Shown here piece by piece: positions 8,174-16,824 of a stretch of 64,000 nucleotides of DNA. Within the stretch, counting starts at the first letter, position 1; each line of letters opens with the position of its first letter. Location: positions 620,001-684,000 of the forward strand of contig OY760687.1 in the NCBI GenBank assembly GCA_963663945.1. Reading direction: 5' to 3'. This stretch comes from Bin87 sp963663945 (GTDB lineage: Bacteria > Chloroflexota > Dehalococcoidia > Lucifugimonadales > UBA3495). Under the pieces are notes generated by a model. That model was not told the DNA's origin and did not search any database. It saw only the letters and a list, made by a program, of their open reading frames with translations. A program made the translations under genes and the position numbers.

Positions 8174-8722
8174 CTACAGCGTTGACACTCGGTCGCCGCC
8201 CATTTCCGGCTGCAAAGCGATCTGCGCCAGCGCCAGGGCCGAGTAGTAGGCAACCGTCATGGTGAGGTCAACGACGCCCCGGTCCCCGAGGAATGCGCGC
8301 ACCGCCTCGAAGTTCTCGTCGGATACGTCCTTCTCGCGGATCATCTGCTGCACGAATCGGGCGATGGCAGCCTGCTGGCCCTCCAGGCAGTCCGGGGCCT
8401 TCCAGGTCCGGATGCCCTCGATGGCCTCATCGCTCACGCCAGCGTTGGCAGCGGCAACGGCGTGGCCGGTCCACTCGATGCCGGAGTCCCACTCCCGGGC
8501 CACCAGGATGATCGCCAGTTCCTTGAGGTCGTCCGACATGGACGACTGGAAGCGCAGCGTCGAGCCCATGGACGTGAGGTAGCCGGCGGCTTGCGGGCTG
8601 TGCAGGAGCGCACGGAACTGCAGTCCCACGTCCGCCGCGCCCCGGTCTTCCCGGATCCGGTCGTAGATCGCCTGGCCGTCCGCGTCCAGTTCTTCCCGTG
8701 CGACGTAAGGAACCCGTGCCAT
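8174..8722 (-). CDS. Carboxymuconolactone decarboxylase (CMD/AhpD-like) family protein
   Basis: A 182-residue all-helical protein of the AhpD/CMD superfamily. The core ELAIILVAREWDSGIEWTGH carries the conserved Glu and His, but the redox CxxC pair of AhpD is replaced by E-W-T-G-H. A peroxidase role is therefore unlikely, and a lyase or hydratase-like function is more probable. ATG 8722 is preceded by GGAGGG at nine bases. The frame stays open upstream to 8989, but that part reads as high-GC noise. No operon partner identifies the substrate. Confidence 0.85.
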   Translation of the reverse strand: MARVPYVAREELDADGQAIYDRIREDRGAADVGLQFRALLHSPQAAGYLTSMGSTLRFQSSMSDDLKELAIILVAREWDSGIEWTGHAVAAANAGVSDEAIEGIRTWKAPDCLEGQQAAIARFVQQMIREKDVSDENFEAVRAFLGDRGVVDLTMTVAYYSALALAQIALQPEMGGDRVSTL

Positions 8723-9019
8723 CTCAAAACCCTCCGGCTCAAACTGGCAACCAGCATACCATAGGGCCGGCCCGCCTCCCCAAACGGGCCCACGGCTGTA
8801 ACCCATTTTCTGAAACCCATCTTCTGGAAACCCGCACGCGCACGGAATGTCGGCAGCGATCACCCGATGCGCGCGGGGGATCAGACGGGCTCGGCGACGC
8901 CACTTGCGAACCGTCACTGGTGCATCTACTATTGCGACCACTGGACGCGCCTTCAGAAGCGTCTCCGGGCGCATCTCACCCGCAGGCAAGGGATTATCCG
9001 ACGATAATCGGTTATCTCA
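8723..9019. promoter_or_regulatory. Intergenic region with a GATTATC inverted repeat next to the MFS gene
   Basis: This divergent gap of 297 bases holds no gene that I can see. At 8992-9009 GATTATC and GATAATC form a perfect 7-bp inverted repeat with a four-base centre, ending 11 bases before the GTG start of the transporter. Its position suits an operator, but no regulator gene is adjacent. Confidence 0.4.
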
Positions 9020-9748
9020 GTGATTCCGAAGTTGAGAAACACCTTCTACGGCTGGTACGTCGTTTTTGGCTGCGCCATGGTGACCCTGGGCGTGTCGGGT
9101 GGCCAGTTCTCCTTCGGCGTGTTCCTGCACCCGATGACCGAGGAGTTCGGGTGGAGCCGCGGCACCCTGTCCCTGGCCTTCGGCATCACCTACATGATCT
9201 CGGGTCTGCTGCGGCCGCTGGCCGGATACCTGGCCGACCGGTACGACGCCAAGTGGGCCTCCCTGAGCGGCGTGGTCATCATGGGCTTCATGCTGGTGTT
9301 GCTGCCAACGGTCAACACGCTGTGGCAGCTTTACCTGGTGTTCGGCGTGATGAGCACCGGCATCACCCTGGGCACCGGCCCAATCCTGACCAAGATCGTC
9401 AGCCAGTGGTTCCTGACCCGACGGGGACTGACCCTGGGCATCACCGGCGGCGCCGGCTCCATGGGCGCAATGCTGCTGGTGCCGGCCACTTCGGTCTTCC
9501 TGGTCCTGCTGGACTGGCGGGAAGCGTACCTCTTCCTCGGCCTCCTCCTGCTGGTGGTGATCTTTCCCATCGGGGCGTTCCTGATCAAGAACCAACCCGT
9601 GGACAAGGGCTTGCAGCCCTACGGTCAGGCTCCCGGCGCTGCCGCCGGGGGTCCCGGCAGATCCGGTGCGGCGCTGGACCACGTCACGTTCGGACAGGCC
9701 CTGCGCACCGGGTTCTTCTACAAATTGACCTTCGGCTATTTCGTTTGA
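9020..9748 (+). pseudogene. MFS transporter, N-terminal part (gene cut by an in-frame TGA)
   Basis: The first 242 residues of a 12-helix major facilitator protein resembling oxalate/formate or monocarboxylate carriers. It has six to seven membrane segments, with GYLADRYDAKWASLSG as the loop 2-3 motif. The frame stops at TGA 9746-9748 and continues in the same frame without any other lesion to 10327. The residues around the stop read FGYFV-stop-GYSMSFVNAHF, where relatives normally have an uninterrupted helix, often with Cys. TGC, TGT or TGG to TGA by one base would explain it. Either a recent nonsense mutation or a sequence error is likely. Start is GTG 9020. Confidence 0.75.
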
Positions 9749-9757
9749 GGTTACTCG

Positions 9758-10327
9758 ATGAGCTTCGTGAACGCTCATTTCGTGACCTACGCCCGCGACC
9801 TGGGCTACTCGCCACTGGTGGGAGCGGGCGCGTTCAGCCTGATCGGCGCGACGGCCATCGTGGGCGCGCTGCTGCTGGGGCATTTTTCGGACCAGTACGG
9901 GAGGCGGAGGCTGCTGGCCGCTTCGTACCAGTTGCGCATGGCCGGTTTCGTGGTCGTCCTGCTGTCGATGGGCGTGTCGTTCCTGGGAATACCGCCCCTG
10001 GGCGTCGTGCCGCTGGTGATTGGGATGGTGCTGGTTGGCTTTTCCTGGAACGCGGTGGTGGGGATTACCGCGGCCTACGCCTCGGACGGTTTCGGCACAA
10101 CCAACCTGGGCAGGATTTACGGGACGATGTTCGCGGTAATGCCCATCGGTTCGGGGATTGGTTCAGCGCTCAGCGGGTACATGTTCGACCTGCGCGGCAA
10201 CTACGAGATCGCGATCTGGACCAACATCATCCTGCTGGTGGTTTCCGCAGTGCTGGTGTGGTCCATCGGCGACGATCGACCCAGCGCCAGGATCGCGGAA
10301 CTCGCCGAGCAACGCGCCCCGGCATAG
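9758..10327 (+). pseudogene. MFS transporter, C-terminal part (same frame after the TGA)
   Basis: Residues after the stop form the C-terminal half of the same transporter: about five membrane helices and the loop GHFSDQYGRRRLLAASYQ, the second copy of the MFS G-x-x-x-D-R-x-G-R-R motif. An ATG at 9758 lies ten bases after the TGA, but there is no proper ribosome site, and half of an MFS protein would not transport. I read 9020-10327 as one interrupted gene of about 436 codons. Confidence 0.72.
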
Positions 10328-10436
10328 TTCGCGGGACGGGTTCCTCTCAGACGACCCGGCGTATCTCTGAGACGGTAACCCTGTGTACCGGTAGCTCCGA
10401 GCGTGGGATGGCGGAGCTGGAACTGGGCCATTCGAC

Positions 10437-10542
10437 GTCATTGCGAGGCGCTTGCGCCGTGGCAATCTCGTTGGGTCCAGGGCCGCCGCTCGCGAGGATT
10501 GCTCCATTCTGCACAAGATTGCCGCGCTTCGCTCGCAATGAC
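10437..10542. repeat. Dispersed hairpin repeat, family A, copy 1
   Basis: The element is bounded by perfect 11-bp inverted ends, GTCATTGCGAG and CTCGCAATGAC. The inside is shared with the copy at 13359-13476, including CGCTTGCGCCGTGGCAATCT and GAGGATTGCTCCATT. The following 20 bases (AGATGCGCACAATCGAA) are also shared. It encodes no protein and resembles a MITE or REP-type element. It makes up much of the gap between the MFS and DUF58 genes; I see no gene in the rest of 10328-10620. Confidence 0.85.
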
Positions 10543-10620
10543 AGATGCGCACAATCGAACGACCCTGGGGGCTGGAACGGGCCGGATGACCGGTATCCTC
10601 AAATCAGGTATGCTGCGCCC

Positions 10621-11904
10621 ATGCTGAGCGACCTCTGGGTAATCGCCGCCGCCATCATGATCCTGGCCGGTCTCCTGGCCAGCCAGTTGCTGCTGATCGT
10701 GGTGGGCGTACTGATCCTGCTCATCTGGCTAACCGGCAAGCACTGGCCGAGGTATGCCTTCGGTCGCCTGACCTACCGGCGCCGTCTGGAGCGACGCCGG
10801 GCTTTCATCGGCGACGTGGTCGACTACTACGTCACCGTTGACAACGGAAAGATCCTGCCCATGATCTGGCTGGACATATCCGACGCCTTTCCCATTGGGT
10901 TACAGACCGGCGGGACGCACCAGCGCGGCGTCGGGGCGGAGGCGGAACTGGACCACCGGATCACCACCTCGTTGCTGCCCTACCAACGGGTGACCTGGCG
11001 ATACCAGGTGCGTTGCCGGGCACGGGGCAACCATCGCATCGGGCCGGCCCGTTTACGCAGCGGCGACATGTTCGGCATTACCGCCGCCGAAAAATACGTT
11101 CCCGACGTGGAGTACCTGCTGGTTTATCCGCGCATCGTCGACCTCAACCAGATGATGAACCTGTGGGAGCGACCGCTGGGCGCCAGCCGGGGCCGCCGCC
11201 TCATCCAGGACGATCCCAGTCGTTTCGTTGGCCTGCGGGAGTACCGTCCCACCGACCCGCTGAAGCGCATCGACTGGAAGGCCACCGCCCGTCATGGCAG
11301 GGTCGAGGCCCGCATCTTCGAGCCGGCCGCCACTCGCCACATGCTGATTGCGCTGAACGCGCGCACGGGCGATTCCGCCTGGCAGGGCAGCAACCGCCGG
11401 CTGTTCGAGCGCGCCGTTACCGTCGCCGCCTCCGTCGCCGAATACGCTGAGCGCGAGGGCTATACCTTCGGACTGGTCAGCAACGCCGTCGCGTCCTATT
11501 CCAGCAAGTGGATGTCAGTGCCCGCCGGCGGAGGGAATCTGCAGCTTGAGGCCGTGCTGGAATCGCTGGCAATGGCCGGTCCATTCTGGGTGGCTGAGCT
11601 GTCGGCGGTCTTGCGCACGGAGACGGACACCCTCCTCTCCGATGCCACCGTTGTGGTGGTAACCGCCATACTGTCCCGGGCCGTGGTACAAGAGACGGAA
11701 CAGATTCGCCGGCGCGGCCACCGAGTGGTGGTGTTCTATGCGGGAGATGGGCCACCGGGACCGGCGGCGTCCGAACTGCCGTCGGAGGTTACGGTGTATC
11801 TGGCAGGCTCCAGCCTGGCCGGCCTGGAGGACATCTGGCGCGACGATTGGTCAGGCGATCCCATAGGGGAGCCTGACTTGGTTTCCTCCGAACCGGCCGG
11901 TTAG
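10621..11904 (+). CDS. DUF58 domain protein
   Basis: A 427-residue protein with two membrane segments near the N-terminus (about residues 5-37) and a cytoplasmic region ending in a vWA-like fold. The family signature is YRPTDPLKRIDWKATARHG, followed by VEARIFEPAATRHMLIALN. DUF58 proteins usually occur with a MoxR AAA ATPase and a DUF4129 or transglutaminase protein, a set thought to act in envelope protein maturation. Here the DUF4129 gene follows 25 bases later, but MoxR and transglutaminase genes are not in this window. ATG 10621 was chosen because the N-terminal helix begins there; the frame is open far upstream by chance. Confidence 0.9.
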   Translation: MLSDLWVIAAAIMILAGLLASQLLLIVVGVLILLIWLTGKHWPRYAFGRLTYRRRLERRRAFIGDVVDYYVTVDNGKILPMIWLDISDAFPIGLQTGGTHQRGVGAEAELDHRITTSLLPYQRVTWRYQVRCRARGNHRIGPARLRSGDMFGITAAEKYVPDVEYLLVYPRIVDLNQMMNLWERPLGASRGRRLIQDDPSRFVGLREYRPTDPLKRIDWKATARHGRVEARIFEPAATRHMLIALNARTGDSAWQGSNRRLFERAVTVAASVAEYAEREGYTFGLVSNAVASYSSKWMSVPAGGGNLQLEAVLESLAMAGPFWVAELSAVLRTETDTLLSDATVVVVTAILSRAVVQETEQIRRRGHRVVVFYAGDGPPGPAASELPSEVTVYLAGSSLAGLEDIWRDDWSGDPIGEPDLVSSEPAG

Positions 11905-11929
11905 GGCGGACCGGCGGTCTGGAACAACC

Positions 11930-13300
11930 ATGGGCGCATTCGCTCGCTCCGCTCTCATCGCCAGCATCGTCCTATTCCTGGAGGGATTCGCGGTTTATCT
12001 GGGCTGCCGCCTGTTCGCCCATATAATTCGACTGCCCGACGCCTCCGTACCGTTGGGAATCGCCATGCTTGCCGTGGGCTGGTCGTTCATCCTGTCCTGG
12101 TACGTCCAGACCATCCGCTTCTCTCTCAACCTCAGGGGCATCATCGGTCTGGTGTTGAGCGCGGTGTCGGTGCTGGCGCTCGCCGGTATCAGCATGGGGG
12201 CCGGCTGGTTCCCTGTCGGTGAAGTATTTTCCGGCGATTTGCGGGCAGCGGCGGCGCTGGGATTGTCCGCCATATTCATGCTGCTGCTGTGGTGGCGGGG
12301 AACAGCCATCGCCCGGGACGACGTCACGCTGGACGTGGTCCGCAATGCGTTCGTTCGTGGCGTGGTGGTGATCATTGTTGCTGTGACCGCTGACACCCTG
12401 CTGTCGGCGGCGATCATCCGTCTGCCGGCGCTGCTGGCGTTTTTCGCCACCGGTCTCGCCGGGCTGGCCATCAGCCGGTTTGCCGCCGAGGGCGGCGCCC
12501 GTCGCATGAACCGAGGCTGGATGCTCGCCATTCTGTTCAGCGTCGGCGGCTTGCTGCTGCTGGCGGTGATCCTGGGAGCGATTGGCGTCGGCGGTCTGGA
12601 CGCTGCAACTCGCGCCATTCTCAAAGGGATGGCATTCCTCGGCTTGTGGACGCTCCGGCCGATTCTCCTGCTGTTGGGGCTCCTGGCGGCCGGACTCGTG
12701 GCAGTGGGCAACTGGGTTTCCAGCCTGTTCGGCGGCGGCGATCTCAGCGGACTGGAACTGGCCCGGTTGCAGATCGAAGAATTCCACGAAAGCCTGCGCG
12801 AGGTCGAGGGCGACGGCCCACCCAGCATCATCCTGACCGTGATCAAGTGGCTGGCATTCCTGGCTGCCCTGTCCCTGGCCGGCTGGGTGCTGTTCCGCAT
12901 GTTCCGGCGCCGGAGGCTGGTGGGCGGTGCCTATGCCGATGACGAGGTACGCGAGTCAATCTTCACCTGGGGAGGCGCCGGGCAGGATCTGGCGGACGCG
13001 CTTTCCGGATGGATGTCGCGGGCGTCCGGTTTGCGACGCCGCCGCCCACCGCCGACCACGCCCCGCGAGGTGTACCACCGCATGCTGGAGGTTGCCAACG
13101 CCGTCGGTTTCCCGCGTCGCGGTTCCCAGACTCCCGAGGAGCACCGCCAGGACGTCAGGGAGACGCTACCTGACCCGCCGATGGGGCGGATCGTCGGTGG
13201 TTTTCAACGTTACTATTACGGTCCCGGCTACGAAGTAGCCGACCCGGAAAGCATGTCATCTCTGCTGGATGACCTCGACGAGCTCCAACCGCGCCAGTAA
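11930..13300 (+). CDS. Membrane protein with C-terminal DUF4129
   Basis: A 456-residue protein with about eight membrane helices in residues 5-265, a soluble stretch, one more helix near 305-330, and a cytoplasmic DUF4129 domain at about 365-445. The domain signature is TTPREVYHRMLEVANAVGF, then SQTPEEHRQDV and FQRYYYGPGY. DUF4129 is normally found at the C-terminus of transglutaminase-like proteins or alone beside DUF58. It follows the DUF58 gene by 25 bases, and the two probably act as one membrane complex. Function beyond this association is not established. Confidence 0.85.
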   Translation: MGAFARSALIASIVLFLEGFAVYLGCRLFAHIIRLPDASVPLGIAMLAVGWSFILSWYVQTIRFSLNLRGIIGLVLSAVSVLALAGISMGAGWFPVGEVFSGDLRAAAALGLSAIFMLLLWWRGTAIARDDVTLDVVRNAFVRGVVVIIVAVTADTLLSAAIIRLPALLAFFATGLAGLAISRFAAEGGARRMNRGWMLAILFSVGGLLLLAVILGAIGVGGLDAATRAILKGMAFLGLWTLRPILLLLGLLAAGLVAVGNWVSSLFGGGDLSGLELARLQIEEFHESLREVEGDGPPSIILTVIKWLAFLAALSLAGWVLFRMFRRRRLVGGAYADDEVRESIFTWGGAGQDLADALSGWMSRASGLRRRRPPPTTPREVYHRMLEVANAVGFPRRGSQTPEEHRQDVRETLPDPPMGRIVGGFQRYYYGPGYEVADPESMSSLLDDLDELQPRQ

Positions 13301-13358
13301 GTATCGTCCATCAAACCGGGTGGTGGATCGCCTGCCGGGTGGCCGGGGCCTTTCGATT

Positions 13359-13476
13359 GTCATTGCGAGGCGCTTGCGCCGTGGCAATCTCGATGGGTCC
13401 AGGACCGCCTCTCGCGAGGATTGCTCCATTTTGCGCGAGATTGCCGCCCCCGCATCAAGTGCGGGGTCGCAATGAC
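13359..13476. repeat. Dispersed hairpin repeat, family A, copy 2
   Basis: Same orientation and sequence as the copy at 10437-10542, with ends GTCATTGCGAG and TCGCAATGAC. The outer flanks CTTTCGATTGT and ACAATCGAAAG extend the inverted repeat. This copy has an internal stem, CCCCGCATCAAGTGCGGGG. Together the two copies bracket the DUF58-DUF4129 gene pair. Confidence 0.85.
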
Positions 13477-13523
13477 AGATGCCCACAATCGAAAGACCCT
13501 GCCGGGTGCCCGGGGACGCTGAT

Positions 13524-14540
13524 CTACAGTGGTGGGTCGGACCGGTTCCGCATGGGATCGGGGCTCCCCGGTTGCTGCAGGAAGCGCATCCGGGCCTGCT
13601 GCAGGTTGCCCTGGATCAACTCGCTGCCGGGGTTCAAGCGGTCGGCCCGTTCCAGGTCCTCCACTGCGAGCCGGTAATCGCCCCGACAAAAATGGGCGTA
13701 CCCCCGGCAGTTGTAGGCCTCGGCATAAATCGGGCTGATGGCGATAGCGCGGTTGAAATCGGCGATGGCCCGTCCGTGGTCGCCCATCAACCCCCAGGTC
13801 ATACCCCGATGGAACCAGGCTTCGGGGCGATCCGGGTCGATGCGAATCGCCTGCTCAAATTCCGCCATGGCATGGCCGAAGTGCTCGTTTCGCCGGTATT
13901 CCACGCCTTTGAGGACGTGTTCCTGGTGCAGCTGTTCGCGCGCGATGTCCTGAGCAGCATCCGGTTCCACGGGCAGGTCGTCCGGACCGGCGGCCATTCG
14001 CGTCTCCGCGTCTTCGGGTAAATCCATCGCCTGCATTTCGGCTGCCTGGTCAGGCGGTTCCGGCTCAACCTGAGGGTCTGGAGCGGGTTCATCCTGCGGG
14101 GGTGCCTTGGGCGATGCCGCCCCGTAGCGCCTGAGGCGGAGGCGGTGCTTGGCACCGTCGATGCGTTTGGCTTCATTGATGGCGCCGACGGCAGCCAGCA
14201 GCCGGCCAATGGAGTCCAGCGCGCGGTCCAGATCGTCGTCGTCGAAGGTGTCCTGGTGCGCCCACCGGTTGCGGGTCTCGCGGATTTCTGAGACCAGGCT
14301 GCGTTCGGCAGGGCCCATACTGTCGCGGAAAACATCGTTCCAGGCCATGGCCATCACGCGCAGGGTAACCGAGATGTCCCCGGCGATCTCGCCCAGAGCT
14401 TCCGAGTCGTCGGGGGCGTACCGTCCGGCGTCCACGGCCTCTTGCATTTTGCCGGCCACGTAGGGACCCAGTCCGGCGGCCAGCAGTCGCAGGGCCTCAC
14501 CGACCAGGCTATGGTTGTTGTAGGGAGCAGGGGCAGTCAT
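13524..14540 (-). CDS. Swt1-like HEPN domain fused to TPR repeats
   Basis: A 338-residue protein. Residues 1-135 match the Swt1-like HEPN domain: IRETRNRWAHQDTFDDDDL carries R90-x4-H95, the RNase motif of HEPN proteins, followed by RALDSIGRLLAAVGA. A Pro/Glu-rich linker (about 140-200) leads to three TPR units at about 205-310 (AWFHRGMTWGLMGDHGRAI, AYNCRGYAHFCRGDYRLAV). HEPN domains are often RNases in defence, toxin or stress systems, and the TPR part would bind a partner. No antitoxin or defence partner is adjacent; the neighbours are DUF4129 and acetyl-CoA synthetase. ATG 14540 has GGACGGAA upstream. Confidence 0.8.
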   Translation of the reverse strand: MTAPAPYNNHSLVGEALRLLAAGLGPYVAGKMQEAVDAGRYAPDDSEALGEIAGDISVTLRVMAMAWNDVFRDSMGPAERSLVSEIRETRNRWAHQDTFDDDDLDRALDSIGRLLAAVGAINEAKRIDGAKHRLRLRRYGAASPKAPPQDEPAPDPQVEPEPPDQAAEMQAMDLPEDAETRMAAGPDDLPVEPDAAQDIAREQLHQEHVLKGVEYRRNEHFGHAMAEFEQAIRIDPDRPEAWFHRGMTWGLMGDHGRAIADFNRAIAISPIYAEAYNCRGYAHFCRGDYRLAVEDLERADRLNPGSELIQGNLQQARMRFLQQPGSPDPMRNRSDPPL

Positions 14541-14678
14541 GAGATTCCGTCCAAATTACCGCCAAAGGGTGAGCGCAAATTCCACTTCTACAGAAATGAT
14601 TGATCTGCATTCCTCCCGGTCACGGTAGCATGAAGGAACGGAAGCCCGTCGCGTAAAGCCAGCGCGATTTTCGCGCAT

Positions 14679-14717
14679 TGATAAAGGCCTTCTCCTTTGT
14701 GGAGAAGGCCTTTATCA
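14679..14717. terminator. acs: Long perfect hairpin after acetyl-CoA synthetase
   Basis: A 17-bp perfect stem (TGATAAAGGCCTTCTCC and its complement) with a five-base loop lies 32 bases after the acs stop. On the minus strand the right arm ends in CCTTTATCA, giving a weak T-rich tail. A small stem, GCGCGA-TTT-TCGCGC, lies just beyond it at 14662-14676. It probably ends acs transcription before the HEPN-TPR gene. Confidence 0.7.
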
Positions 14718-14748
14718 GCGCTTCGTATTGTGAGGACTGTGGACCGTG

Positions 14749-16701
14749 CTAGTCCTCGTCGCCGTACTGCTCTTTGAGCATTTCGACCACCGCCGGGTCG
14801 GCCAGCGTGGTGGTGTCGCCGAGAGCCCGGCCTTCAGCCACGTCGCGGAGAAGGCGACGCATGATCTTGCCGCTGCGGGTCTTGGGAAGCTCGGCGGCGA
14901 AGTAGATGTCGTCGGGGCGAGCCATGGGTCCGATCTTGCCGGCGACGTGCTGCTTCAGCTCGGTGATCACGTCGTCGGAGCTGGCCACCTGGTCCTTGAG
15001 GGTTACGAAGGCCACGATGGCCTGGCCCTTCACATCGTGGCTGCGGCCGATGCACGCGGCCTCGGCCACCTTCAGGTTGTCCACCAGCGCCGATTCCACC
15101 TCCATGGTGCTGATCCGATGGGCCGACACGTTGATAACGTCGTCAACCCGGCCCAGCAGCCAGAAGTAGGATTCCTCGTCCAGTTTCGCGCCGTCGCTGG
15201 TGAAATAGGTGCCCTCGTAGTTGGACCAGTACTGCTGCACGAACCGTTCCGGGTCGCCATAGATCCCGCGCAGCATGCTGGGCCACGGTTTGCGCACCAC
15301 CAGGTAACCGCCGCCGCCCGGGCCGATCTCGTTGCCCTCCTCGTCCAAGATGGCCGCGTCGATGCCGGGGAATGGCTGCGTGGCCGAGCCGGGCTTTAGC
15401 GTGGTGATGCCCGGCAGGGCGGAGATCATCACCGCGCCGGTCTCGGTCTGCCACCAGGTGTCCACCACCGGACAGCGGCCGCCGCCGATGTGCTGCCAGT
15501 ACCAGACCCACGCCTCCGGGTTGATGGGCTCACCAACGGAACCCAGCAGGCGCAGCGACGACATGTCGTGCCGCTCGGGATACTCCTCTCCCCAGCGCAT
15601 GAAGGTGCGGATCGCCGTGGGCGCCGTGTAGCAGATGGTGCAGGCGTACTTCTCGACAATGGCCCAGAACCGGTCCCGGTCGGGATAGTCCGGCGAACCC
15701 TCGTACATCACCGTGGTCGCGCCATTGGACAGCGGCCCGTAAATGATGTAGCTGTGGCCAGTGACCCAGCCGATGTCGGCGGTGCACCAGTACACGTCAT
15801 CTTCCTTGAGGTCGAAAATCCACTTGCTGGTGGCATAAGTGCCGGTCATGTAGCCGCCGGTGGTGTGTACGATGCCCTTGGGCTTGCCGGTAGTGCCGCT
15901 GGTGTACAGCATGAACAGCATGTCTTCGCTGTCCATCTGCTCCGGCTCGCAGGTCAGAGGCTGGTCGGCCACCAGGTCGTGCCACCAGACATCCCGACCC
16001 TCCACCATGGGCACATCATGGGCGGTGCGCTTCACCACCACCACATTCTGCACCGGCGTGTCGCCCTCGATGGACGCGTCGGCATTCTGCTTCAGTGGAA
16101 TGATGCTGCCGCGTCGCCAGCCGCCGTCGGCCGTGATCATCACCTTGGACTGGGAGTCCTCGATGCGATCCCGCAGTGACTCCGCGCTGAACCCGCCGAA
16201 CACGATGCTGTGGGGCGCGCCGATGCGGGCGCACGCCAGCATGGCGATGGCCAGCTCGGGCACCATGGGCATGTACAGCGTAACGCGGTCGCCCTTCTTG
16301 ACGCCCAAGCTCTTCAATCCGTTGGCGAACTTGCACACCTCGCGGTACAGGTCGCGGTAGGTGTAAACCTGCCAGTCTCCCGGCTCGCCTTCCCAGATGA
16401 TGGCCGCCTTGTTCTTGCGCGGGCCGTCCAGGTGCCGGTCGATGCAGTTGTACGCGGCGTTGAGCTTGCCGCCCACGAACCATTTGGCAAATGGGGCATC
16501 GGACCAGTCCAGCACCGTGTGCCATGGCTCGAACCAGTCCAGTTCGCCGGCGAACCGCTCCCAGAACGCCTCCGGGTCCCGAGCAGCCTCTTCGTACACC
16601 GCCGGGTCGGCGATGTTGGCGTTGGCGACGAACTCGGCGGGCGGCGGATACGTCCGGTCTTCCTGCAGCAGGGCCTCAAAAGCGCCGGTATTCTGAGTCA
16701 T
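14749..16701 (-). CDS. acs: Acetyl-CoA synthetase
   Basis: A 650-residue AMP-forming ligase that makes acetyl-CoA from acetate, ATP and CoA. The phosphate-binding loop is YTSGTTGKPKGIVHTTGGY. The adenylate-binding stretch is VVDTWWQTETGAVMISALPG, and the conserved hinge and C-terminal parts are present. The C-terminal PKTRSGKIMRRLLRDVA holds the catalytic lysine that is controlled by acetylation in studied enzymes. Length is normal for the family. ATG 16701 has GGAGG about ten bases upstream. It is a single-gene unit with a strong hairpin downstream. Confidence 0.96.
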   Translation of the reverse strand: MTQNTGAFEALLQEDRTYPPPAEFVANANIADPAVYEEAARDPEAFWERFAGELDWFEPWHTVLDWSDAPFAKWFVGGKLNAAYNCIDRHLDGPRKNKAAIIWEGEPGDWQVYTYRDLYREVCKFANGLKSLGVKKGDRVTLYMPMVPELAIAMLACARIGAPHSIVFGGFSAESLRDRIEDSQSKVMITADGGWRRGSIIPLKQNADASIEGDTPVQNVVVVKRTAHDVPMVEGRDVWWHDLVADQPLTCEPEQMDSEDMLFMLYTSGTTGKPKGIVHTTGGYMTGTYATSKWIFDLKEDDVYWCTADIGWVTGHSYIIYGPLSNGATTVMYEGSPDYPDRDRFWAIVEKYACTICYTAPTAIRTFMRWGEEYPERHDMSSLRLLGSVGEPINPEAWVWYWQHIGGGRCPVVDTWWQTETGAVMISALPGITTLKPGSATQPFPGIDAAILDEEGNEIGPGGGGYLVVRKPWPSMLRGIYGDPERFVQQYWSNYEGTYFTSDGAKLDEESYFWLLGRVDDVINVSAHRISTMEVESALVDNLKVAEAACIGRSHDVKGQAIVAFVTLKDQVASSDDVITELKQHVAGKIGPMARPDDIYFAAELPKTRSGKIMRRLLRDVAEGRALGDTTTLADPAVVEMLKEQYGDED

Positions 16702-16824
16702 GGTAAGGAACCTCCGGAGCGGGTAACCACAGTGTCAATCACCCGCAGATATTAGCACATCGCCGGCATGGTAAGATTCGGCCATCATGTGCCCACGGCG
16801 CAGACCCGGGCGGAGGAATCCCTG

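Noticed and set aside
9746..9748. TGA as selenocysteine codon in the MFS transporter
   Set aside because: No bacterial SECIS-like hairpin is evident just after the TGA, and MFS carriers are not selenoproteins.
8698..10620. The DUF58 frame stays open nearly 2 kb upstream
   Set aside because: This part overlaps the MFS gene in another frame and is Arg/Pro-rich. The DUF58 protein starts at its membrane helix at 10621.
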